NCBI GenBank assembly: GCA_964481885.1
Contig: CAYZUS010000056.1
Coordinates: 1-11,838 of the forward strand
Reading direction: 5' to 3'
Source: Fen731 sp964481885
GTDB lineage: Bacteria; Actinomycetota; Humimicrobiia; Humimicrobiales; Humimicrobiaceae
DNA: 11,838 nt
Shown: positions 5,656 to 11,838 of the stretch, piece by piece
Position numbering within the stretch: the stretch's first letter is position 1
Layout: each line of letters opens with the position of its first letter
Position numbers and translations under genes: made by a program
Notes under the pieces: generated by a model
Told to the model about the DNA's origin: nothing
What the model saw: only the letters and a program-made list of their open reading frames with translations
Databases searched by the model: none

Positions 5656-8064
5656 CTAGATAAATTTTTCAGATTTTTTAGGTGTATAGAACTTGTAATT
5701 GTTTCGCCCTCCCGCCTTAACATCATATAGGGCAAGGTCGGCATTTTTTAGCAGTGTGCTGCTGTCCTGGCCGTCCTGGGGATATAATGAAATACCCATA
5801 CTTAAAGTAATCGAAAGTTTCTTTCCGTCAAGCAGTATGCTGTTCCTGAAGAAATCAATAATCTTTTTGGCAATTATTTCCACATCTGCCCTGTCACCAA
5901 TTTCCGGCAGCAGCAGCAGAAACTCATCTCCTCCAAACCTGGCGATTGTATCACTTTTACGCAGCAGGTCCCGAATTTTCGAACCCACATATGTTATAAG
6001 CTTGTCGCCAATATCATGTCCGTGGGTGTCATTGATTTTTTTGAATTTATCTATGTCAATTATTATCATTGCAAACATTTTTTTATGGCGCATTGATATA
6101 GAGATAGTATGCTCAAAGCGGTCATTAAAAAGCAGCCTGTTAGGAAGGTTTGTCAGCGGATCCCTGAAAGCCATCTTTTTTATTTCTTCTTCCAGTTTTT
6201 TTCTGACAGAAATATCAGTAAATGTGCCAATCATTCTCAAAGGTTTCCCGGTGCCGTCCCATCTTATGACTTTACCTCTGTCCAGGGCCCACATATATGT
6301 CCTGTCCTTTTTTCTTATCCTGTATTCAGCCGTATAATAAGGCGTCTCGGCTCTCAGATGCCTGTTTATGTTCTCCATAACATTTTCCATGTCATCAGGG
6401 TGGATCCTTTCCTTGAATTGAGAGAACTTGTTTTTAAACTCGGCCTCATCGAAACCAAGGAGCTCCTTTAGAATTTTTGAATAGTAAACCTCGCTGGCTT
6501 CAAAGTTCCAGTCCCATACGCCATCACCGCTTCCCTCAAGAGCAAACTCCCATCTCTCTTCAAGTTCTCTTAGCTTTTCCTCCTCTTTCTTTCTTGACGT
6601 AATATCTACTGCAATACTTCTTATGCCGGAAAAATTCCCCTCAACGTCAAATATTGCAACCGATGAAACAAGGGCAGGAAAAATTGTGCCATCCTTTTTT
6701 ATTGCTGCAAATTCAGAACTTTCTGTTTTACCACCTCTTGCCAGATTACTGAATTTATTTTTTGCCTTTGCGGCATCTGCCGGGGTAAGGATCTCATTAA
6801 TATAAAGCCCTTTTTGAAGGTCTGCTTCACTAAATCCGAGTACTTCAAAAAAGGATTGGTTGACAAAAATCATGCGATTGTTTTTGTCTGTTTCAATGAC
6901 AATTTCAGGTAAAAGCTGTACAAGGTCCTTAAATCTTTTCTCACTTTTCAAAATATCCAATTCATTTATTTTAAGATCCCTAAGCATCCTGTTTATGCTG
7001 ACTGCAAGCTTGGCTACTTCATCCCTTCCTTCATAAGGGATGTTCCTGTTTAAATCTTTTGCCCTGCCTATTTCTTCAGCTTTTAAACTTAAGTTGACTA
7101 TTCTTGAGAGTACAAATTTTTCCATTATAAAAAATAAAGAAAGGCAGCTTACAAGGCCCACCATAATCATCACAAAAAAGAAGGTATATATATTGTTTCT
7201 TCCTTCAGTGTAAGTATTCCTTGGCGAGACAACTTTAAGAAGCAGAAGAGGGTTTGAGTCAATATCCCTTATTACCGTATATCCTTCTATTTCCTTGGTA
7301 CTTTTATAATTTATCTCATAACTGCTTCCACCGAGCAGGTTTGTCAAAATATCCTTATAATCATTCTGAGTGCCGCTTTCATTAATATTAAGGAAAAACA
7401 CAGGGTTTCTCAGTTCATTTGCTATTGAGGTAACCATGCTACTGTCCAGTATCTGGCCGACAATCATCGTGCCGGCAGGGGACGCGGGGGTGACGGAGCT
7501 GGCGTCAGGTTTGGCTCCTGTGTCGGAGTCTGCGGCGGCGCTGGCGTCATTCTGCAATACAGGTTTGGATGTAAATATGTAAGGGCTGTCCTCGAGAAAC
7601 ATGATGCCTGAAAGTCCCCTGCCTGTATTGTCCCTGCCTGTAAGATATTTATTGTTTAAAAGAAGTGCTTTTGAGTTTTCTGAAAGGCTGTCAGTTTTCC
7701 AACCGCCTTTATCATTTAAGAGAGAGAACCTGATACTACCTGTGTTGTCTATTAAAGCAAAAAAATCAATTTGCAGCTCTCCCAAAAGTTGGGGCGAAAT
7801 ATTGCGGCTAATATAAGCAGCATTATTTCCCTGCATAAAATCATATGCATCATTTGAGACCGACAGGCTTGAAGCAACCCTTTCGGCAGAGTCTATATTT
7901 TTATTAAGTATTTTTACAGCCTGGACAATCCTGTTTGTCAGTTCAATTTTTTCTAGTGCAATATAATTGCCAAGAACTGAAAATCTAAGGTAGAAAAACA
8001 AAGCGGTAAGGATGCATGCGAAAATCGATGCGACGATAATTAAAGTTTTTTTACTTACACCCAT
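5656..8064 (-). CDS. Membrane sensor diguanylate cyclase: CHASE4-HAMP-PAS-PAS-GGDEF
   Basis: The 802-residue protein should sense an extracytoplasmic signal and make cyclic di-GMP. Helix 1 is at about residues 8-30. A periplasmic domain (about 31-288) contains SNDAYDFMQGNNAAYI and ELQIDFFALIDNTGSIRFS, which fit CHASE4. Helix 2 is at about 291-314, then HAMP (about 316-370). A first PAS domain runs about 374-494 and a second, PAS_3-like with HPDD and WALDRG, about 502-625. The C-terminal GGDEF domain (about 633-795) has an intact RFGGDEF signature (711-715), IDIDKFKKIND metal/substrate region, and a classic RxxD inhibitory site (R702-D705) five residues before it, so product feedback is expected. 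An Ala/Ser/Asp/Pro-rich insertion (about 172-198) is GC-rich against an AT-rich background. The ATG at 8064 lacks a strong ribosome binding site. No EAL or HD-GYP partner is nearby. Confidence 0.95.
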   Translation of the reverse strand: MGVSKKTLIIVASIFACILTALFFYLRFSVLGNYIALEKIELTNRIVQAVKILNKNIDSAERVASSLSVSNDAYDFMQGNNAAYISRNISPQLLGELQIDFFALIDNTGSIRFSLLNDKGGWKTDSLSENSKALLLNNKYLTGRDNTGRGLSGIMFLEDSPYIFTSKPVLQNDASAAADSDTGAKPDASSVTPASPAGTMIVGQILDSSMVTSIANELRNPVFFLNINESGTQNDYKDILTNLLGGSSYEINYKSTKEIEGYTVIRDIDSNPLLLLKVVSPRNTYTEGRNNIYTFFFVMIMVGLVSCLSLFFIMEKFVLSRIVNLSLKAEEIGRAKDLNRNIPYEGRDEVAKLAVSINRMLRDLKINELDILKSEKRFKDLVQLLPEIVIETDKNNRMIFVNQSFFEVLGFSEADLQKGLYINEILTPADAAKAKNKFSNLARGGKTESSEFAAIKKDGTIFPALVSSVAIFDVEGNFSGIRSIAVDITSRKKEEEKLRELEERWEFALEGSGDGVWDWNFEASEVYYSKILKELLGFDEAEFKNKFSQFKERIHPDDMENVMENINRHLRAETPYYTAEYRIRKKDRTYMWALDRGKVIRWDGTGKPLRMIGTFTDISVRKKLEEEIKKMAFRDPLTNLPNRLLFNDRFEHTISISMRHKKMFAMIIIDIDKFKKINDTHGHDIGDKLITYVGSKIRDLLRKSDTIARFGGDEFLLLLPEIGDRADVEIIAKKIIDFFRNSILLDGKKLSITLSMGISLYPQDGQDSSTLLKNADLALYDVKAGGRNNYKFYTPKKSEKFI

Positions 8065-8097
8065 TATTTATTTCTGTTATTATTATAAGAGATATAA

Positions 8098-8238
8098 GGA
8101 AATTTAAAAAACCAAATATCCGGAAATTAAAAAATCAGACACTTTGAAGTTGCAAAAAACTAATACCAGAAAATTAAAAAACCAGATACTTGGAAATTAC
8201 AAACTCCAAATATCTGGAAATTAAAAAAACAAATGCGG
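8098..8238. repeat. Six degenerate 23-24-bp tandem repeats in a divergent intergenic region
   Basis: Units start at 8098, 8122, 8146, 8169, 8192 and 8216. Their consensus is about GGAAATTAAAAAACCAGATA followed by CTT or similar; units 1, 2, 4, 5 and 6 open with GGAAATT or GAAAATT, and unit 3 is the most diverged (GAAGTTGCAAAAAAC). The array fills most of the 193-bp gap between the leftward GGDEF gene and the rightward NIF3 gene, so both promoters lie in or beside it. Regular A-tracts every 23-24 bp should bend the DNA. There are no unique spacers, so it is not a CRISPR array. Confidence 0.8.
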
Positions 8239-8257
8239 AATTATTTTCCTGGAAACT

Positions 8258-9160
8258 ATGATACTTTCTGAAATCATAAAATTTTTAGACACAATCTTTA
8301 AAAAAGAACTGGCGCTTGAAGGCGATAACTGCGGGCTTCTTATTGGCAGGACCAGCAAAGATATTAGTAAAATACTTGTTGCCCTTGATGCCACGGATGA
8401 AGTAATAGATGAAGCAATCAAGCTTGGTGCGGATCTGCTTCTTGTCCACCATCCTCTGATTTTTGACCCCTTAAAAACCATAATATCAAATGAAAAAATA
8501 CAATTAAAAATACTCAGACTGGTAGAAAACGGGATAGCTGTTTATGCGGCGCATACAAATTATGATATAATGCCCGGTGGCCTAAACCAGCTTATCGCAG
8601 AAAAAATAGGGCTAAAAAACATTGAGATCCTTGAGCCTCTCTGCAGCCCGGATAAGCCGGAAAGCAGGACTGCCGACTCAGGAATCGGAAGGATTGGAAA
8701 TCTCGGGAGCCAAAAAATGTTGCCGGCCTATTTAAAAGAATTAAAGGAGCTCCTGGAGCTTGAAAACTTCACATGGCTCTCTGCCAGTCCGACAGCAGAC
8801 TTAAAAAGAATAATAAAAAGGGCGGCCATCATCGGCGGCAGCGCAAACTCATGTACTGATTACCTGGTATCATCAGGGTTTGTTTCTGGTTTAGTCTGTG
8901 CCGACGGCGTCAGCAATGCCAGCGGTGCCACAGCGGCCGATGCTGTAATAGTCGGAGAGCTAAAGCATTCAAATGCCCTCAAAATTGCAGAGAGCGGCAT
9001 TATAGTTATTGCAATCGGGCATGCAGAAAGCGAAAAATTTGCAATTGCCGGCATGTCTGAAATATTAAAAAGCTTTTTGGAAAGCAATAATTTAAATAAT
9101 GATATTGAAGTTTTAAAAAGCAAAACTGGCTATTTACCCTGGAGGTATTATTTTGAGTGA
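8258..9160 (+). CDS. NIF3-like dinuclear metal centre protein (YbgI/YqfO family)
   Basis: The 300-residue protein starts like the family (SEIIKFLDTIFKKELALEGDNCGLLIG). It holds the expected metal ligands: the HH pair in LLLVHHPLIF (H64, H65), the Asp of HTNYD (D103), and GHAESE near the C-terminus (H255, E259). SGIGRIG (141-147) and VGELKHSNAL (232-241) are further family motifs. Members form toroidal hexamers with two metals per subunit. The family is annotated as 'GTP cyclohydrolase 1 type 2', but the physiological reaction is not established. Compared with typical members, a glycine/alanine-rich stretch (about 208-226) is inserted before ADAVIVGELKH. The ribosome binding site is weak (CTGGAAAC). 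It is the first gene of a tight rightward operon, and its stop overlaps the next start by 8 bp. Confidence 0.93.
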   Translation: MILSEIIKFLDTIFKKELALEGDNCGLLIGRTSKDISKILVALDATDEVIDEAIKLGADLLLVHHPLIFDPLKTIISNEKIQLKILRLVENGIAVYAAHTNYDIMPGGLNQLIAEKIGLKNIEILEPLCSPDKPESRTADSGIGRIGNLGSQKMLPAYLKELKELLELENFTWLSASPTADLKRIIKRAAIIGGSANSCTDYLVSSGFVSGLVCADGVSNASGATAADAVIVGELKHSNALKIAESGIIVIAIGHAESEKFAIAGMSEILKSFLESNNLNNDIEVLKSKTGYLPWRYYFE

Positions 9161-9917
9161 AAATAAGTTTGACCTGGCAAACCTGGTGGAACTGCAGCTA
9201 TTGGAGAAAAACATCATTCGTAAGATGAATGAAATAAATCTGCTTAAGAAAAATGAGAAGCTGCAAAAAATGGAATCAGAATTTGCTGAGATTGCTGCCA
9301 GCTATGAAGTAATGTCCCGGGAATATTCAGATATCGAACATGAAAAGAAAAAGCTGGAAGACAGCATTTCATTAAATAATGAAAAAATAAAAAAGCATGA
9401 AGCAAAATTATTCAGCGGGACCATCACGTCATCAAAAGAACTGGTAAATTTTCAGGAAGAGATAAAACAATCAAAACTTAATAATGACGGACTTGAGAGT
9501 AAAGAGCTTGAGATTATGATTAAGATCGATGAGTACAGGCCAAAATTAAAGCAGGCAGAAGCAGCAAAGCAGGCCTTTGCAAAAGGTATTGAAGCCTTAA
9601 AATTGGAGATAAGTTTAAAAATAAAAGAAATTGATGAAAAGCTGGCAGTGCTTAAGGATAGGCGAAAATCTGTAATACCAAGGATTCCAAAAGAAATTGG
9701 CGCCCGATACGATGAGGTAAAGTCAAAGAAAGGCGGAGTAGGTGTTGCAGTTTTAAAAAACAGGGTATGTGATGTCTGCAGGATGGAGATATCCACAGGG
9801 GAAGTTTCTAAGCTTCAGGACCCCGATACTATTCACAAATGTCCGGAATGCAAAAGGATGCTGATTATTAGCAATGAAAGAATAGAAAACCTAAAAGTCG
9901 AGATTGACGGCTTATAA
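9153..9917 (+). CDS. Coiled-coil protein with C-terminal C4 zinc ribbon (COG1579/DUF164)
   Basis: The 254-residue protein is a long helical hairpin (about 5-175) with the family motif LFSGTITSSKELVNFQEEI (about 86-104) at the turn. A small zinc ribbon follows, with ligands C206, C209, C230 and C233 (CDVC...CPEC). The family is described as predicted nucleic-acid-binding; its exact role is unknown, though it is widespread in Actinobacteria, Chlamydiae and others, and very often lies next to NIF3 as here. The TTG start at 9153 is well supported: GGAGG at 9141-9145, seven bases before it, lies inside the end of the NIF3 gene, and the two genes overlap, implying translational coupling. The next gene begins 18 bp after the stop. 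No anomalies. Confidence 0.92.
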   Translation: MSENKFDLANLVELQLLEKNIIRKMNEINLLKKNEKLQKMESEFAEIAASYEVMSREYSDIEHEKKKLEDSISLNNEKIKKHEAKLFSGTITSSKELVNFQEEIKQSKLNNDGLESKELEIMIKIDEYRPKLKQAEAAKQAFAKGIEALKLEISLKIKEIDEKLAVLKDRRKSVIPRIPKEIGARYDEVKSKKGGVGVAVLKNRVCDVCRMEISTGEVSKLQDPDTIHKCPECKRMLIISNERIENLKVEIDGL

Positions 9918-9935
9918 AAAGCGCCAGGTGATTTT

Positions 9936-10430
9936 ATGGATTTAAATTTCGAATACTTAAAAATTTATATAGACGGCGGCTCACGCGGTAATCCAGGGCC
10001 GTCAGCCATTGGGTCGGTCATATATGACAAGAATGATAACATTGTTGAAGAGATAAGCCTCTATATCGGTGAAACCACAAATAACATAGCTGAGTACACA
10101 GCGCTTGATGTCGCTCTTGATACAATAAAAAAATATAAGGCAAAATATAATCTAAGAAGGATTATGATTTTTACTGACAGCAAGCTGCTTTTCAGCCAGG
10201 TTAAAGGGCTTTGGAAAATAAAAAATGAAAATATTTTTGAAGTCTATAAAAAAATTATAAAAAAGCTCAAAGAATATGAAGTGGTGGACATGCGGCTCAT
10301 TCCCCGTGAACAAAACACCGCAGCTGACAGGCTTGTTAACAGGGCACTTGATCTTAAATTGAAAGGTCCCGGGGGCTCAGGCACGCTGCTTGACGAAAAT
10401 GCAATTAATTTTGGAACAATTGAGGATTGA
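9936..10430 (+). CDS. rnhA: Ribonuclease HI family protein
   Basis: The 164-residue protein has a complete RNase H catalytic set: D13 in IYIDGGSRGNPGPSAIG, E53 in NNIAEYTAL, D81 in FTDSKLL and D131 in NTAADRLVN. It should cut the RNA strand of RNA-DNA hybrids with Mg2+ or Mn2+, removing primers and R-loops. It lacks the tryptophan-rich basic handle of E. coli RNase HI and resembles the shorter actinobacterial/archaeal-type enzymes. In mycobacteria the equivalent gene is fused to a phosphatase domain; here the C-terminal extension is only a short Gly-rich tail (about 144-164). ATG at 9936 follows AGGTGA at 9926-9931. It sits in the operon between the zinc-ribbon gene and a HAD phosphatase. Confidence 0.93.
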   Translation: MDLNFEYLKIYIDGGSRGNPGPSAIGSVIYDKNDNIVEEISLYIGETTNNIAEYTALDVALDTIKKYKAKYNLRRIMIFTDSKLLFSQVKGLWKIKNENIFEVYKKIIKKLKEYEVVDMRLIPREQNTAADRLVNRALDLKLKGPGGSGTLLDENAINFGTIED

Positions 10431-10444
10431 GAGCTAAGGAAAAC

Positions 10445-11269
10445 ATGGGGATAAAATCTGATAATGAAATAAAACTTGTTGCAATTGACCTCGACGGCAC
10501 ACTTTTTAATTCAGAATCAAAAATAACAGACAGGAATATGCAAGCCATACACAAATGCCTGGGCAATGGGGTAAAGGTAATTATTACTACTGCCAAAACG
10601 GTTTACTGGGTAAAGAAGCTGATTTTAGAGCTCGGCCTGCAGGATCCTCAGATAGCATCAGCAGGTTCAGTAATAATAGACAAGGATCTCAAACCTGTTT
10701 ATATTAAAAAAATCCCTCTTAAGGCTTACAGGAAAGTCGTCAAGCTTGCCAGGCAGTATGATGTCGGGTTTGGCGCAAGCTGCCTGGATGGTTTTGTTTA
10801 TTATGAGAAGAAAAACAAGCTCCTCGATTACATATGGGATACCGGCGAACAGCCTAAATTTACTGATGATTTGTTAAAACATGAAATCTCAAGCCAGGTT
10901 CTCCTTATTACTGCAACTGTCAATGAAGATGACCCTTTCAATAATGCGGCAATGGATTGTGTCGGGGATGCAATAAAACTCAGGAGGGGTGGACCATACT
11001 TTCTTGCGGGATGCAATAAGAATGCCGGCAAAATGGGAGCTTTAAAGAAAATACTGGCAGGCCTGAAAATAAGAAGCAATAATATTATGGCAATCGGGGA
11101 CAGCGAATCTGACCTTGGCATGGTAAAGCTGGCAGGCATTGGGATCGCGATGGGGAATGCCACGAAAGTCTTAAAAGCAAATGCAGATTTTATAGTCAGT
11201 GACAATGATAATGACGGAGTTGCAGAAGCTATTGAGCGATTTGTTTTTGGCGGAAAACAGATTTATTAA
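10445..11269 (+). CDS. Cof-type HAD-IIB family hydrolase (predicted sugar- or nucleotide-phosphatase)
   Basis: The 274-residue protein has the haloacid dehalogenase motifs: motif I IDLDGTLF with nucleophile D15 and acid/base D17, motif II VIITTAK (T49), motif III K196 in NKNAGKMGALKKIL, and motif IV IGDSESDLGMVKLAG (D219, D223). The cap between motifs II and III (about 82-188) and the terminal NATKVLKANADFIVSDNDNDGVAEAI are typical of Cof/YidA-like subfamily IIB. Substrate cannot be deduced. Most relatives have ATGR at motif II; here it reads TTAK, a mild departure. I choose ATG at 10445 with AAGGAAA just upstream (10436-10442). A TTG at 10427 in the same frame overlaps the RNase H stop but has GAGG only one base away, too close. 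It is the last gene of the operon. Confidence 0.92.
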   Translation: MGIKSDNEIKLVAIDLDGTLFNSESKITDRNMQAIHKCLGNGVKVIITTAKTVYWVKKLILELGLQDPQIASAGSVIIDKDLKPVYIKKIPLKAYRKVVKLARQYDVGFGASCLDGFVYYEKKNKLLDYIWDTGEQPKFTDDLLKHEISSQVLLITATVNEDDPFNNAAMDCVGDAIKLRRGGPYFLAGCNKNAGKMGALKKILAGLKIRSNNIMAIGDSESDLGMVKLAGIGIAMGNATKVLKANADFIVSDNDNDGVAEAIERFVFGGKQIY

Positions 11270-11463
11270 AATATCTGAGTTAAGTTACGTAATACCTGGT
11301 TTAAATACACCTTTAAAACTAAAACAAACAAATCATTGATTTTGCAGTATTATTTGGATTGCCGTCGACGATTGTTTAAAAATTATATGATATACAGCTC
11401 CAGGTAATCAGGAAGTCCCGTTATAAGTGTTGATTTTTATATATTTAACCTTATCATATACAT
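11270..11463. other. Intergenic spacer before rnpB
   Basis: This AT-rich spacer of about 195 bp ends in the rnpB promoter. I see no coding frame and no strong terminator for the operon. An 8-bp palindrome CGTCGACG (11363-11370) is the only other visible landmark and may be chance. Confidence 0.55.
11430..11457 (+). promoter_or_regulatory. Promoter of rnpB
   Basis: TTGATT (11430-11435) and TATCAT (11452-11457) are spaced by 16 bp. The expected transcription start, near 11464, coincides with the predicted 5' end of RNase P RNA helix P1, which supports both assignments. Confidence 0.6.
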
Positions 11464-11464
11464 T

Positions 11465-11838
11465 GGAGTTAGTTGGGTGGCCGCCCCGGGCGCGCTTTTT
11501 GAAAGGCTTAATGCCTGATAATAGTATTCCCTGGGAGGAAAGTCCGAGCTTTACAGGGCAGGATGCCGGGTAACCCCCGGCGAAGACATGCTTAAGCGTG
11601 GCTTCAGCGAAAGTGCAACAGAAAATATACCGCCAGGAATATTAATAGTATTTTTAAACCTGGTAAGGGTGAAATGGCGAGTTAAGAGCTCACCGGCAGT
11701 CTGGCAACAGGCTGGCCTGGAAAACCGCATCCAAAGCAAGGCCAAATAGGGAAGATATGAGGTGGCCCGCCTTTCTTCCGGGTTAGGCCGCTTGAGGCAA
11801 ATGGTAACATTTGTCCGAGATGGATGGCCACTGCCAGG
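11465..11838 (+). ncRNA. rnpB: RNase P RNA (type A), cut at its 3' end by the window edge
   Basis: This is the catalytic RNA that trims tRNA 5' leaders. Universal core segments are present in order: GAGGAAAGTCCGAGC (11535-11549, P3/P4 junction and P4 5' strand), AGGGCAGGATGCCGGGTAA, GTGCAACAGAAA, GGTAAGGGTGAAATGG, AGCAAGGCCAAATAGG (11735-11750) and TTAGGCCGCTTGAGG, then GAGATGGATGGCC near the end. P2 pairs GTGGCC (11477-11482) with GGCCAC (11826-11831). The 5' strand of P1 is then about 11465-11476; its 3' partner and the terminator lie beyond the window. The arrangement matches the ancestral type A fold rather than Bacillus type B. The open frame at 11551-11745 on the minus strand is a by-product of the RNA gene. 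The exact 5' end is inferred from the promoter and P2 pairing. Confidence 0.95.

Noticed and set aside
5699..6471. Long plus-strand open frames under the GGDEF gene
   Set aside because: They are antisense shadows of the PAS and GGDEF coding sequence, which has intact catalytic motifs.
8098..8238. CRISPR array
   Set aside because: The units are contiguous and degenerate with no unique spacers, and no cas gene is present.
10427..10444. TTG start for the HAD gene
   Set aside because: Its GAGG is only one base away, whereas ATG at 10445 has AAGGAAA upstream and fits the family N-terminus.
11254..11277. Inverted repeat CAGAT...ATCTG at the end of the HAD gene
   Set aside because: Only five pairs, overlapping the stop codon and without a following T-run; too weak to call a terminator.
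11551..11745. 64-codon minus-strand open frame
   Set aside because: It lies entirely within RNase P RNA, whose conserved core segments are unmistakable.

Overview
The window reads as ordinary bacterial chromosome, AT-rich by eye. It carries a type A RNase P RNA, one tRNA with an encoded CCA, AGGAGG-like ribosome binding sites and several TTG start codons. The order NIF3 - coiled-coil zinc-ribbon protein - RNase H - (phosphatase-type gene) - rnpB at the right end is the arrangement familiar from Actinobacteria (in Mycobacterium tuberculosis, Rv2230c-Rv2229c-Rv2228c). Together with the AT-rich composition, this makes an uncultured, deep-branching, low-GC actinobacterial lineage my best guess. 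That placement is inference and weakly held; a Firmicutes-like anaerobe is the main alternative.

Layout from left to right. (1) A minus-strand radical SAM protein of the PflA-like COG1313 family runs off the left edge (1-1028). (2) A noncoding stretch of about 510 bp holds five copies of a 9-bp tandem repeat just before an orphan phasin-like coiled-coil gene (1540-2052). (3) radC follows with its own sigma-70-type promoter. (4) A small accessory block comes next: a ribbon-helix-helix antitoxin / RelE-type toxin pair whose promoter is covered by three 16-bp tandem repeats, a CAT-anticodon tRNA (probably tRNA-Ile2), and a class II Fic protein. The Fic promoter sits inside a 52-bp near-perfect palindrome. 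(5) On the minus strand lie a 67-aa two-helix membrane protein and an 802-aa CHASE4-HAMP-PAS-PAS-GGDEF diguanylate cyclase, separated by AT-rich imperfect direct repeats. (6) A divergent intergenic region of about 190 bp is made largely of six degenerate 23-24-bp tandem repeats. (7) A tight plus-strand operon follows: NIF3-like dinuclear metal protein, zinc-ribbon protein, RNase HI and Cof-type HAD phosphatase. (8) rnpB starts from a recognisable promoter and is cut by the right edge.

Functional reading. Most genes are housekeeping or widespread accessory genes. The right-hand operon and rnpB form an RNA-processing and nucleotide-metabolism neighbourhood. The GGDEF protein couples a periplasmic sensor to cyclic di-GMP synthesis. 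The toxin-antitoxin pair and the Fic gene flanking the tRNA look like acquired modules with built-in autoregulation. I found no integrase, transposase, CRISPR array, defence island or biosynthetic cluster. The most distinctive signals are the two repeat-built operators (TA pair and Fic) and the periodic repeat arrays between genes. None of these proves a new system.
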